From Bryobacteraceae bacterium (lineage in GTDB: Bacteria > Acidobacteriota > Terriglobia > Bryobacterales > Bryobacteraceae), in the NCBI GenBank assembly GCA_025056455.1, contig JANWVY010000001.1, forward strand, positions 1,001,757 to 1,065,756: a stretch of DNA of 64,000 nucleotides, in the 5' to 3' direction. Below are positions 35,090 to 44,412 of this stretch, one piece after another. The notes under the pieces are model-generated. The model searched no databases and was not told where the DNA came from. It saw only the letters and a list, made by a program, of their open reading frames with translations. The number at the start of each line of letters is the position of its first letter. The stretch's first letter is position 1. The position numbers and the translations under genes were made by a program.

Positions 35090-36442
35090 TCAAACATTCT
35101 CTGGAACGACGTAGGGCTGCCGGTAGTTGCGCGTCAGCAGGGCGTTGGCTTCTTCATCGGCAAGGAAGCGGCCTGTTGACTGCGCGATACGGAGCATTCG
35201 GCCCGTGCGGTAAGCGATGTTGGCGAGATGGCAAAAGGCTGCAGCACGTGCGCCAATTTCGATATCCGCATTGAGCTTGCTTGCATCGCGATGCCGGACA
35301 GCATCCAGAAAATTCTTCATGTGTGGCTGAGTCGACCAAATCATCTGCTCAGAAGCTTTTTCTTCCATGACCTTTTCGTAGCGTTCGGCGCTCCCTGCTC
35401 CCGCGCTTGCTGCGCCAACTACGTTCGCCGTGCTTTTGTAAACTTCAAAGCCGGAAGGATCGACAATCAGAAAGCCCTGGCTGCCAAAAAAAATATTTCC
35501 TGTATAGTTCGGGCCACGCATTGCAGTTAGACCCTCGGGCGGCGTAGGCAAATTTCGCACTTCGAAGCTCATTTGCGCATCCCCGAAGTCAAATGTGCTG
35601 GTCTGCATGTTTGGGGTCTCCTGATCGTCCTTCCAGATAAATTTGCCTCCCGTGGAAGAAACCGACAACGGCCAGTCTGTCCGGCCGAGACCCCACAGCG
35701 AGATATCCATTTCATGAACGCCTTGGTTGCCGATATCGCCGTTGCCCGTGTCCCAAAACCAATGCCAGTTGTAGGCAAAGCGATTTTTTGTGTACGGGCG
35801 CAACGGTGCCGGACCGAGGAACAGATTCCAGTCAAGCCCCGCTGGCACAGGCTCAACAGGTGTGACGCCAATCGAAAACCGGCGCCGGAAACACAAGCCG
35901 CGCACGTGGTGGACTTCTCCGATCACCCCTTCCCGGATCAACTGCATGGCCTTCATCTTGTGGGCGATGGACCGGCTTTGTGAACCCACTTGAACCATGC
36001 GCTTGTACTTGCGAGCGGCCTTCACCATCTGGACACCTTCGTAGATGTTGTGGCTCGCGGGCTTCTCCACATAGACGTCCTTTCCCGCCTGGCAAGCCCA
36101 GATGGTGGCCAGGGCATGCCAGTGATTAGGCGTCGCAATGGAAACAGCGTCAATATCTTTGGACTCGAACATCGCCCGCATGTCCGCATACTCTTTCGGC
36201 GCATAACCTTTGCTTTTTTGAACCAGGGCGACGGCGCGTTCGCGGGCTGGCTGGTTTACGTCGCACACGCTGGCGATCCGGCAATCTGACTCTAGGGCTC
36301 CAAAAAATTGGATGTGGTCCCTGCCTCTCCCACCAAGGCCAACAATGCCCAGATTCACGCGATCGTTGGCGCCGAGAATCGGGAATTTCGCCGTGGCGAT
36401 GGCCGCGGCGGCCACCTGCAAGAATGTTCTTCGTTCAGACAT
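35090..36442 (-). CDS. Tat-exported Gfo/Idh/MocA-family oxidoreductase
   Basis: A 450-residue enzyme with a twin-arginine signal (SERRTFLQVAAAAIATA), Rossmann motif GIVGLGGRGRDH (about 33-44) and the EKP motif in VYVEKPASHN. The C-terminal half contains WNLFLGPAPLRPY and GVHEMDISLWGLG, typical of the large group of exported Gfo/Idh proteins in Acidobacteria and Planctomycetes. A GTG four codons upstream (36454) is possible. It converges with the esterase fusion and diverges from zwf. Substrate unknown, probably a sugar. Confidence 0.92.
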   Translation of the reverse strand: MSERRTFLQVAAAAIATAKFPILGANDRVNLGIVGLGGRGRDHIQFFGALESDCRIASVCDVNQPARERAVALVQKSKGYAPKEYADMRAMFESKDIDAVSIATPNHWHALATIWACQAGKDVYVEKPASHNIYEGVQMVKAARKYKRMVQVGSQSRSIAHKMKAMQLIREGVIGEVHHVRGLCFRRRFSIGVTPVEPVPAGLDWNLFLGPAPLRPYTKNRFAYNWHWFWDTGNGDIGNQGVHEMDISLWGLGRTDWPLSVSSTGGKFIWKDDQETPNMQTSTFDFGDAQMSFEVRNLPTPPEGLTAMRGPNYTGNIFFGSQGFLIVDPSGFEVYKSTANVVGAASAGAGSAERYEKVMEEKASEQMIWSTQPHMKNFLDAVRHRDASKLNADIEIGARAAAFCHLANIAYRTGRMLRIAQSTGRFLADEEANALLTRNYRQPYVVPENV

Positions 36443-36512
36443 CAAGGGCCTCACTCAGTGAAGGCTTATTGTATCGCCATCCGGCTCACAGGCGCGCTGG
36501 AACTTCTCTGCT

Positions 36513-38048
36513 ATGGTGAATGGCATGTTCGAGGGCAATCCCTTTCAGGATGCGTTGCGGTTTGAGCGCCGCATCCCGCCTTGCGCGGTGGTGATTTTTG
36601 GGGCTAACGGCGATTTGACCAAACGAAAATTAATGCCCGCTCTCTACCGGCTCGCCTTCGAGCGCCGCATGCCGCTGGGCTACGTCATCTATGGCAACTC
36701 ACGCACGCCGATGAGCGACGAGCAGTTCCGCGAAAAGATGAAACGTGCAGTCAAGGAGTTTTTGGAGGCTAGCCCGTTTGACGAGGAATTGTGGGGGGAA
36801 TTTGCTCGAACCCTTTTCTACGTCGCTGGGGATCTGCACCAACCTCATTTTTACGAGACGCTCGCTACGCGGCTCCAAGCACACGAAGCTCACACCTCTG
36901 GCAATGTGCTGTTTTACCTGTCCACGCAACCGAGCCACTACCAGGCCGTTGTCGCTGGTCTTCACGCGGCGGGGCTTGCCACGGGTAGCGGGTGGCGCCG
37001 CGTGGTGGTCGAAAAACCATTCGGCTACGATCTCAAATCCGCCAAGGCGCTGAATTCCGCCCTTCAAGCCGTCTTCCCGGAATCATCCATCTATCGCATC
37101 GATCATTACCTGGGCAAGGAAACCGTGCAAAACATCCTCGCCTTTCGTTTCGCGAATGGCATCTTTGAACCACTGTGGAACCGGCGCTATGTGAACCATG
37201 TACAGATCACCGCCGCCGAGTCCATTGGAGTGGAGGGTCGCGGCAGCTATTATCAGGAATCAGGCGCGCTGCGCGACATGATTCAGAATCATTTGTTGCA
37301 AGTGCTGGCCACCGTCGCCATGGAGCCCTCTGCGGTCTTCGAACCAACCGCCGTGCGAGATGAACGGGCCAAACTCCTCCGCTCGATTCGCATCCCCAAG
37401 GAAAGCGAGGTTCCTAACTATGCCGTCGCGGGCCAGTACGGGCCCGGACGCGTAGGCAATCAGGAGATAGCCGGATTTCGACAGGAGCCTGGAGTCGATC
37501 CCGAGTCGCAAACCGACACCTACGCTGCCGTCAAGTTCCAAATCGATAACTGGCGCTGGGCCGGAGTTCCGTTTTACGTGCGCACTGGCAAACGGCTCCC
37601 CAAACGCGTTACCGATATCGCCATTCAGTTCAACGCTGCTCCCTTGTCGCTTTTTTCAAACGATGACGGTGACCCCTATCTGGCGCGTCCCAATCTCCTC
37701 ATCCTTCGAATTCAACCGGAAGAGGGAATTTCGCTGCGTTTCTTTTCCAAGGTCCCGGGCGGCGGCATGCGGCTGCGACCCGTCTCCATGGATTTTAATT
37801 ACGGATCCAGCTTTGGGGTGCGTACCCCTACGGCCTACGAAACATTACTTCTGGATGCCTTGGTGGGCGACCCGACGCTGTACACCAGACAGGACATGGT
37901 AGAGGCCAGCTGGGCCGCCGTCGAGCCAATCCTAAACTACTGGGCTTCGCAGAAGTTTGATTTCCCCAATTACGAAGCTGGCAGCTGGGGGCCGAAAGCA
38001 GCCGACGAGCTGCTAGCGCGAGACGGGCATCGCTGGAGGAGGCCATGA
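36513..38048 (+). CDS. zwf: glucose-6-phosphate 1-dehydrogenase
   Basis: First enzyme of the oxidative pentose phosphate pathway, producing 6-phosphogluconolactone and NADPH. 511 residues, full length. VVIFGANGDLTKRKL is the NADP site, VEKPFGYDL the EKP loop, and YRIDHYLGKE carries the catalytic His region. A second Met at 36525 could be the start. It is followed with a four-base overlap by opcA and then pgl, giving the two following functions in one transcript. Confidence 0.98.
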   Translation: MVNGMFEGNPFQDALRFERRIPPCAVVIFGANGDLTKRKLMPALYRLAFERRMPLGYVIYGNSRTPMSDEQFREKMKRAVKEFLEASPFDEELWGEFARTLFYVAGDLHQPHFYETLATRLQAHEAHTSGNVLFYLSTQPSHYQAVVAGLHAAGLATGSGWRRVVVEKPFGYDLKSAKALNSALQAVFPESSIYRIDHYLGKETVQNILAFRFANGIFEPLWNRRYVNHVQITAAESIGVEGRGSYYQESGALRDMIQNHLLQVLATVAMEPSAVFEPTAVRDERAKLLRSIRIPKESEVPNYAVAGQYGPGRVGNQEIAGFRQEPGVDPESQTDTYAAVKFQIDNWRWAGVPFYVRTGKRLPKRVTDIAIQFNAAPLSLFSNDDGDPYLARPNLLILRIQPEEGISLRFFSKVPGGGMRLRPVSMDFNYGSSFGVRTPTAYETLLLDALVGDPTLYTRQDMVEASWAAVEPILNYWASQKFDFPNYEAGSWGPKAADELLARDGHRWRRP

Positions 38049-39025
38049 GTTCTCTTGCCGCCGTGAGCCCCGATCACATCCTAAAGAACCTGGGCGAGCT
38101 TTGGATTGCGCTCGGCCAGCAACAGGAATCTGGCGTGCTTCGCGCCTGCGCCATGACCATGATCGTGGTGGATGAGGAGAGCGTCGAGCCGGCGCCAGTT
38201 CAAGAAATGATCGCCGAATTAATGCACGGTCATCCCAGCCGCGCCATCCTGCTGCGAGTACGACCGGGCGAAGAAACGGATCTCGAATCCCGCGTGTATG
38301 CGCAATGTTGGATGCCGTTCGGCCGCCGGCAACAAATCTGTTGCGAGCAGATCGAAGTGCGAGCTTCTGAAGCTCGGCTGGTTGAAGCCCACCGGCTTTT
38401 GCTCGGCTTGCTGGCGCCAGATCTGCCGGTTGTCTTGATTTGCCGCAGTTTGCGGCTGTTCCTGCTGCCAGCGTTTGAACCGATGTTGGCCGTTGCCGAT
38501 CGGATCATCATAGACTCGGCGGCAAGCACAGAAGCTCGCCATCTGTTGGAAACGATCGCCTCCCAACGGCGCGCTGGTCGCCAGGTGGTCGATCTTGCTT
38601 GGACACGCCTGACGCCGTGGCGTGAAACCATCGCCGCAGAGTTTGACGATCCTCAGGTGCTCCAAAAGTTTTCGCGCCTGAAGAGAATCACCATCGCACA
38701 CCGCCGTCAAGGCCCGCCGGTTGAGGCCTGGTATCTGGCGGCCTGGCTGCGGTGCGCGCTCGAGCAGCCCGTGGAAATCCAGTTGCAAGCTGGAGCCAGC
38801 AAGGAAGCGATTGAACTGCTGCTTCTGAGTGCGGAACAAGCACAACTTGCAATGACACGATCTCCCGGCGCTGCGCTTCATATTGTCTGGAACGAACAGG
38901 CCAAAACGGTTCCCTTCCCTCCGGCCACCGATGCGGATCTTTTGCGGGAAGAACTGTCCTTATCCGGCCGCGACAAAATTTATGATGAAGTGTTAGACGA
39001 GGCAATCACCCTCAGCAAGCGTTGA
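38045..39025 (+). CDS. opcA: glucose-6-phosphate dehydrogenase assembly protein OpcA
   Basis: A 326-residue protein of the OpcA family. In cyanobacteria OpcA helps assemble and redox-tune G6PDH; actinobacterial homologues sit in the same zwf-opcA-pgl order. Recognition rests on the position in the operon and on stretches such as GHPSRAILLRV and CCEQIEVRA with a following DLPVVLICR. It overlaps zwf by four bases (ATGA) and ends three bases before pgl. No membrane segment. Confidence 0.88.
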   Translation: MSSLAAVSPDHILKNLGELWIALGQQQESGVLRACAMTMIVVDEESVEPAPVQEMIAELMHGHPSRAILLRVRPGEETDLESRVYAQCWMPFGRRQQICCEQIEVRASEARLVEAHRLLLGLLAPDLPVVLICRSLRLFLLPAFEPMLAVADRIIIDSAASTEARHLLETIASQRRAGRQVVDLAWTRLTPWRETIAAEFDDPQVLQKFSRLKRITIAHRRQGPPVEAWYLAAWLRCALEQPVEIQLQAGASKEAIELLLLSAEQAQLAMTRSPGAALHIVWNEQAKTVPFPPATDADLLREELSLSGRDKIYDEVLDEAITLSKR

Positions 39026-39027
39026 CC

Positions 39028-39744
39028 ATGGGACTGCATCGCTTCAGCTACCCGACGGCGGAACTGGCAGCCGAAGCGTGCGCTCGGCAAATTCTGCTGC
39101 GGCTGGAAGAGGCGCTCTCAGGGCACGGAAAAGCGACCCTGGCTGTTTCGGGCGGCGCTTCTCCCCGACCCATGTTCACCCACCTGGCCCAGGCGCGTTT
39201 TGACTGGCGTGACGTACATCTGTTCTGGGTCGATGAGCGAATGGTGCCACCCAATCATGCCGATAGTAATTATTTTCATTGCGAGCGGCTTTTTCTGACC
39301 CCAGCGCGCTTCCCCCGTCATAATGTGCATCGCATTCAGGGGGAATTAAAACCGCATCGAGCGGCGCGAAAGTATTTGGAAGACCTAGGCGATTTTTTCG
39401 CACTGGGCCCCGACGAAGCCCCTCACTTCGACGTCATCCACCTCGGAGTCGGAGCCGATGGCCATGTGGCTAGCTTGTTTCCAGGCGAGACTTTGGTGTT
39501 GGACCGCGAGGGCCTGGCCGCAGCCGTTTACGTTGAGAAGCTTGCCAGCTGGCGCGTCACTCTCCTGCCGCGTGCGCTGCTGGAAGCCCGTCATCTTATC
39601 TTGCTCGTCACGGGCCGTGATAAAGCAGAAGCATTAAAAAATGTTTGGGAGGCACCGTACGATCCGTTGCGCTATCCTGCTCAATTGGTCTTGCATCATG
39701 CCCGACATCAAACCTGGTTTCTAGACCAGACGGCTGCGGGGTGA
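39028..39744 (+). CDS. pgl: 6-phosphogluconolactonase
   Basis: This enzyme hydrolyses 6-phosphogluconolactone to 6-phosphogluconate. The 238 residues have the family motifs LAVSGGASPRPMF, FWVDERMVPPNHADSNY and HLGVGADGHVASLFPG, the last carrying catalytic His. The ATG at 39028 is preferred over an overlapping TTG at 39022. A GTGA overlap links it to the next gene. Confidence 0.96.
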   Translation: MGLHRFSYPTAELAAEACARQILLRLEEALSGHGKATLAVSGGASPRPMFTHLAQARFDWRDVHLFWVDERMVPPNHADSNYFHCERLFLTPARFPRHNVHRIQGELKPHRAARKYLEDLGDFFALGPDEAPHFDVIHLGVGADGHVASLFPGETLVLDREGLAAAVYVEKLASWRVTLLPRALLEARHLILLVTGRDKAEALKNVWEAPYDPLRYPAQLVLHHARHQTWFLDQTAAG

Positions 39745-40676
39745 ATTTGATGTTTGGCCCCCTGCTGCTTGCTCTCCTGCTAGTCCAAGGATGGGCAGAA
39801 GCCACCGACCCGCCAGTGAATCGCTTGCTGTTTGGCGGAGACGTGATGCTCTCCCGCACCGTTTACCGCACCGCGCAGCAGCGGCAAGATCCTGCCTATC
39901 CTTTCCGCAAAATTGCGGGAGCTTTTTCCGCAGCCGATCTGGCCTTTGTCAATCTCGAGTCTCCCTTTGCCGCCACCGGGCCGTACTTTGACCTACGCAT
40001 GGTGTTTCGCGCTCACCCTTCGATGTTAGAAGGACTCAAACTGGCGGGAATTGACGTGGTCTCCACGGCGAATAATCATGCCCGCGACGCCGGCTCCCAG
40101 GGTGTTGAATTCACGCTCGAATTGCTCGAAAGAAATGGCATTCAGGCCGTGGGAACGGCGCGCACCCCTGAGGAAGCATACGGCGGCGTTGTCGTGGAGC
40201 GTAAAGGCATACGTTTCGGCTTCTTGGCCTACACAGAAGATCAGCGCAATGGCAACCACGCAGATACCGATCCGCGCATCGCTATGCTGGATGAAACCGC
40301 CTTGCGCACGGGAATCGAGTCCCTGCGCCGGCGCTGTGACGTGGTAATTGTGTCCATGCATGCGGGTTGGGAATATTCAAAAAAGCCAAACCGTTTGCAG
40401 ACTCGGATGGCCCGGCTGGCAGTTGACTCGGGTGCGAGCATCGTGGTGGGCCATCACCCGCATGTCCCACAACCCGTCGAACCTTACAAAAAAGGGGTCA
40501 TCTTTTATTCCTTGGGTAACCTCGTTTTTGACCAGGAGCATCTCAAAGCAGACGAGCAGGGCGTGATTGGAGAAGTAATCTTTTTCGGCAGAGCGATGGT
40601 CGACTTTCAGGTCCATCGCATCCAGATCAACCACACGGCGCCAGAGTTCCTGCCAGCAATTCGAGCCCGGCGCTGA
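39741..40676 (+). CDS. CapA/PgsA-type metallophosphoesterase-fold protein
   Basis: A 311-residue protein of the CapA family, named after poly-gamma-glutamate synthesis but with a calcineurin-like phosphoesterase fold. LLFGGDVMLSRTV, FVNLESPFA, STANNHARD, VSMHAGWEY and VGHHPHVPQP carry the metal-binding residues. A hydrophobic N-terminus (FGPLLLALLLVQGW) suggests export. The start GTG at 39741 overlaps the pgl stop; the ATG at 39750 is equally possible. No capB/capC partners are present, so a role in poly-glutamate synthesis is doubtful. Confidence 0.88.
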   Translation: MNLMFGPLLLALLLVQGWAEATDPPVNRLLFGGDVMLSRTVYRTAQQRQDPAYPFRKIAGAFSAADLAFVNLESPFAATGPYFDLRMVFRAHPSMLEGLKLAGIDVVSTANNHARDAGSQGVEFTLELLERNGIQAVGTARTPEEAYGGVVVERKGIRFGFLAYTEDQRNGNHADTDPRIAMLDETALRTGIESLRRRCDVVIVSMHAGWEYSKKPNRLQTRMARLAVDSGASIVVGHHPHVPQPVEPYKKGVIFYSLGNLVFDQEHLKADEQGVIGEVIFFGRAMVDFQVHRIQINHTAPEFLPAIRARR

Positions 40677-40682
40677 ACTCGC

Positions 40683-41708
40683 TCAGGCAGACTTGATCTC
40701 CGTCCAGATGCGGTCTCGGATCTGTTGCACGCGTGCCGGCAGGGGCTCAAACCATTCGCCGCGTTCTAACACCTCGGCTGGAGGATAGAGAACGGGATCC
40801 TCTCGCAGAGTAGCTGGCAACAGCTTGCGAGCTTCGGCGTTCACGGTGCTTTCAAGCTTGGTCTCGCCAATGCGCCGGGCAACTTGCGGCCGGAGTAAAT
40901 AGTTCAGAAAGGCGTGGGCGAGCTCCTGCCGTTTGGATTCACGCAGAATGGCCACCGTATCGCAATACAGTGGGAATCCTTCTTGGGGATAAGCAAAATT
41001 GAGCTTCCCGGGAGCGGCTTGCATGGCGCGCATGGCAGTGGATCGCCAAACCTGGGCGGCGAGCAGCTCCCCTGCCACCAGCTGGTCGCGAATGGTTTCG
41101 TTGGCATAGGCGCGTAGCAGAGGTTTTTGGCGTAAGGCCTCTGCTTTCGCTGCAAGCAGCTGGTTCTCATCGCCCGAATTCAGGGAGTATCCAAGTTTTT
41201 TCAAACAGGCTCCTAAAACTTCCGCCGGGTCGTCGAGCATGGTCATCCGGCCGCGCCAGGATTCTCTCCACAGGTCCGCCCACGCCTGCGGCCGGGGCTC
41301 GAGGCCAGCCTGGAAAAGAATGCCTGTAGCGCCGTACATGTAGGGAACCGACCAGCGCAACCCTTTGTCCCAAGGGGGCGCTTGAAACTCTTTTTGGAGG
41401 GCATCGAGATGGGTCAGACGGGAATGATCGAGAGGAGCTAACAAACCCATCAACACCATGGGATGGATGTAGTAGTTGGGGGGAAAAACCACGTCCCAGC
41501 CCGAATTCCCGCTCATCACACGGGCCAGCATCTCCTCGGCTGACTCAAATGTGCCATATCGGACATAGACGCCGAACTCATGCTCGAAATCGGGCAAGGT
41601 TTCCGGGGCGACATAGTCTGACCAGTTCAAAACATTTAAGCGGCGCTTTTTGGCAGGCCAGCAACCCGCAAGACCGGGAACCGCCAGGAAGAACGAGCGC
41701 CGCTTCAT
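40683..41708 (-). CDS. potD: spermidine/putrescine-binding lipoprotein
   Basis: Substrate-binding protein of the polyamine ABC transporter, 341 residues. It starts with MKRRSFFLAVPGLAGC, which combines a twin-arginine motif with a lipobox. LNVLNWSDYVAPETLPDFEHEFG and GWDVVFPPNYYI are characteristic of PotD-like proteins. Last gene of the potABCD operon, overlapping potC by four bases. Its stop is six bases from the convergent capA-like stop. Whether it takes spermidine, putrescine or another cation is not decided by the sequence. Confidence 0.93.
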   Translation of the reverse strand: MKRRSFFLAVPGLAGCWPAKKRRLNVLNWSDYVAPETLPDFEHEFGVYVRYGTFESAEEMLARVMSGNSGWDVVFPPNYYIHPMVLMGLLAPLDHSRLTHLDALQKEFQAPPWDKGLRWSVPYMYGATGILFQAGLEPRPQAWADLWRESWRGRMTMLDDPAEVLGACLKKLGYSLNSGDENQLLAAKAEALRQKPLLRAYANETIRDQLVAGELLAAQVWRSTAMRAMQAAPGKLNFAYPQEGFPLYCDTVAILRESKRQELAHAFLNYLLRPQVARRIGETKLESTVNAEARKLLPATLREDPVLYPPAEVLERGEWFEPLPARVQQIRDRIWTEIKSA

Positions 41709-42466
41709 CGCTCGCGTAACCTCTCGACAAGCAGAATCAGAACGCCGAGCACAAAAACAATGACTGTGGAAATGGCGTTGACAGCGGGGCTAAAGCCTTT
41801 TCGCGCCATACTGTAAATCACCATCGGCAAGGTTTCCGAATCGACTCCCGCCACAAAGCTGGTGATGACAAAATCATCAAAGGAGATGATGAAGGCCAGC
41901 AAGGCGGCGGAAAAAACGCCCGGCAGCAACTGGGGCAATGTCACCCTGAAAAACGCTTGCCATTCCGTGGCCCCCAAATCCATTGCTGCTTCCTCCTGCG
42001 CCCGGTCAAAACCGCGGAGACGCGCCGAAACGACGGTTACCACATAGGCGATAGAAAACATCACATGAGCCAGAATCACCGTGTGCATGCCGAGTTGAAA
42101 ATTCAGGTGGCGGAAAAGCCACTGGTAGAAGGCCAGCAACGCTACCCCCAACACAATTTCTGGCGTCACCAGCGAAAGGTACAGAGTCGCGGAAATCCAT
42201 AAACAGCCGCGTTTCCAAAGCGCATAGGCGCAAAGCGTCCCCACAGCCGTGGCGATTCCCGTCGCAGAAGCTGCGACCACGAAACTATTCATCGTTGCTT
42301 CCAGCAAGTGCTCATCGCGCCAGGCCACCTCATACCAGGCAAGCGTAAATCCCTCCCAGACAGTAAACCGCGAGGAGTTGAAACTGAAGACCGCCAGCAC
42401 GGCCAACGGGAGATGAAGAAACAAATAGGCACCCGCCGCATAGAAAGACAGCCAGCGCTGCCTCAC
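41705..42466 (-). CDS. potC: polyamine ABC transporter permease
   Basis: Inner-membrane permease of 253 residues with about six helices and the EAA-loop AAMDLGATEWQAFFRVTLPQLLPGV that contacts the ATPase. The frame is open to 42652, but the GTG at 42466 overlaps the potB stop as GTGA and is the natural start. Confidence 0.93.
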   Translation of the reverse strand: MRQRWLSFYAAGAYLFLHLPLAVLAVFSFNSSRFTVWEGFTLAWYEVAWRDEHLLEATMNSFVVAASATGIATAVGTLCAYALWKRGCLWISATLYLSLVTPEIVLGVALLAFYQWLFRHLNFQLGMHTVILAHVMFSIAYVVTVVSARLRGFDRAQEEAAMDLGATEWQAFFRVTLPQLLPGVFSAALLAFIISFDDFVITSFVAGVDSETLPMVIYSMARKGFSPAVNAISTVIVFVLGVLILLVERLRER

Positions 42467-43290
42467 AGTCGATCCTCCTGGCGGCGGAGCGCGGACAGAA
42501 CCATGAGCATCACGATCGCCATTAAAACAAGTGAGAGGGCCGAGCCAAACGGCCAGTTGCGAGCGCTCGTAAACTGATTCTGAATCAACGTGCCGATCAT
42601 GATCGTCTTGCCGCCGCCCAGCAGGTCCGGTGTGAGGTAAGAGCCCAAACAACTAATGAAGACCAGAACCGTTCCCGCCCGAATGCCGGGCATAGACAAG
42701 GGAAGCGTCACACGCCACAGCGCCTCGAAAGGACGTGCACCCAGGTCAGCCGCCGCTTCCAGCACTGCCCGGTCTAACTTTTCAAGCGCCGCATAGATGG
42801 GTAAAACCATAAAGGGCAGATAGCCGTAAACCAAGCCCAAGACCACGGCAAACGCGTTGTACAGCAGCGGTAACGGCTCAGAAAGGATGCCCAACCGTTG
42901 CAGTGTGAAATTGATCAGTCCCGTGTCACGCAGTAAGAACATCCAGGCGTAGGTGCGAACCAGAAAACTGGTCCAAAACGGGATCACCACGAGCGCCAGA
43001 AACAGCGTTTTGTGTTTTTGCGAGCGGGCGATAAAGAGCGCAAGCGGAAAGCCGAGCAGCAGGCAGACGAGCGTGGCAATGGCCGCATAGGCCACCGACC
43101 GGATGAGGATCAGCGCGTAGAGCGGGTCGAACAGGCGGAGGTAGTTTTCCACAGTGACTGGCAGCTCAACGCCGCCGTAGGCACCTCGGGAAAGCAAGCT
43201 ATAGCCGAGGATGATGCCGAGAGGAGTAACAAACAGCAGGACGAGAAAGAAAACCGCCGGAGCCAGGAAATAGCTTCTGAGGCGGTTCAT
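42463..43290 (-). CDS. potB: polyamine ABC transporter permease
   Basis: Inner-membrane permease of 275 residues with the EAA loop AAADLGARPFEALWRVTLPLSMPGI and about six helices. RTYAWMFLLRDTGLIN is a PotB-type segment. It overlaps both potA and potC by four bases. Confidence 0.94.
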   Translation of the reverse strand: MNRLRSYFLAPAVFFLVLLFVTPLGIILGYSLLSRGAYGGVELPVTVENYLRLFDPLYALILIRSVAYAAIATLVCLLLGFPLALFIARSQKHKTLFLALVVIPFWTSFLVRTYAWMFLLRDTGLINFTLQRLGILSEPLPLLYNAFAVVLGLVYGYLPFMVLPIYAALEKLDRAVLEAAADLGARPFEALWRVTLPLSMPGIRAGTVLVFISCLGSYLTPDLLGGGKTIMIGTLIQNQFTSARNWPFGSALSLVLMAIVMLMVLSALRRQEDRL

Positions 43291-44255
43291 GGTTCGTCAG
43301 GAACGCGAATTTCATCCTGCTCATGCCACCAGACGTGTACGCGGTCGCCCGGCCGGTAAACACCATTTCCGCGGGGAACTTCCGCCACGGCGAACTCGCC
43401 GCTCGACAGTTCCGCTTCGAGATGGTAACAGTTGCCGAGGAACGTCGCAGTGCGGATGGTGGCAGGCTGAGAAACGTGCCCGTTGCCCGGGGGATGCAGG
43501 GAGATGCGCGTGACCTCCGGCCGCACGCCCACGTTGTTGATCCAGTTCACTGCCCCCAAAAAGGAGGCCACAAAGCGTGAGCCGGGGCGCAGGTAGACCT
43601 CTTGCGGCGAGCCTACCTGCTCGATGCGCCCCCCTCGCATCACCGCGATCTGATCGGACAGAGACAGAGCTTCTTCCTGGTCATGCGTCACCAGCAGAAA
43701 GGTAATCCCAACCCGACGCTGCAAACTCTTTAGCTCCGCTCGAACTTGTTTCCGCAGGCGCGGATCGAGCGCCGAAAGGGGTTCATCAAGCAGCAGCACA
43801 TCTGGCTCGAGCACGAGCGAGCGGGCTAGAGCCACACGCTGCTTTTCCCCGCCCGATAGCTCTGAGGGCAGACGCGATTCCTTGCCGGCCAGTTCCAGAA
43901 GCTCGATTACTTTTCGTACTGGGGTTTCCAGATCCTGGACTTTGCGGTGGCGCAGGCCAAATTCGATATTGGCGCGCGCGCTGAGATGGGGAAATAAAGC
44001 GTAGTTTTGAAACACCGTCGTGACATTGCGCTGATAAGGGGGTAGATGGCTGATTTCGCGACCGTTGAGAAAAATTTGGCCCTCTGAGGGCTTCTCAAAG
44101 CCAGCAATCAGCCGGAGGGTCGTGGTCTTGCCACAGCCCGAAGGCCCGACCAAGGAAAAAAGCGAGCCGCGCGGGACTTCCAGCGAAAGTTGATCAACCG
44201 CAACGTGATGAGGGTATCGCTTAGAGACCTGGCAAAGCTCGAGAACGGTGTCCAT
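43287..44255 (-). CDS. potA: polyamine ABC transporter ATPase
   Basis: A 322-residue ATPase with Walker A GPSGCGKTT, Q-loop FQNYALFPH, signature LSGGEKQRVALARSL, Walker B VLLLDEPLSALD and the switch His in VTHDQEEA. A C-terminal TOBE domain (about 235-320) is typical of PotA/MalK subunits. First gene of a four-gene operon in which all junctions overlap. GAGAGG precedes the ATG. Confidence 0.95.
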   Translation of the reverse strand: MDTVLELCQVSKRYPHHVAVDQLSLEVPRGSLFSLVGPSGCGKTTTLRLIAGFEKPSEGQIFLNGREISHLPPYQRNVTTVFQNYALFPHLSARANIEFGLRHRKVQDLETPVRKVIELLELAGKESRLPSELSGGEKQRVALARSLVLEPDVLLLDEPLSALDPRLRKQVRAELKSLQRRVGITFLLVTHDQEEALSLSDQIAVMRGGRIEQVGSPQEVYLRPGSRFVASFLGAVNWINNVGVRPEVTRISLHPPGNGHVSQPATIRTATFLGNCYHLEAELSSGEFAVAEVPRGNGVYRPGDRVHVWWHEQDEIRVPDEP

Positions 44256-44412
44256 CCTCTCGTTTTATAAGCATGTTAACGCAGATCCTGAAAATTCGTG
44301 AAGAGCATTCTTAACTGCTGGCGCCCGAACCAAAACGCTCCAGCTCGCCAGGCTCTCGGCGACCGCCGCATTCAGGATGCGCTCAATTGTAGGGGGATAA
44401 AATAGGGGGGTG

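Noticed and set aside
39741-40676. Poly-gamma-glutamate capsule gene
   Set aside because: CapA-like fold only; capB and capC are not present, so no capsule role is claimed.
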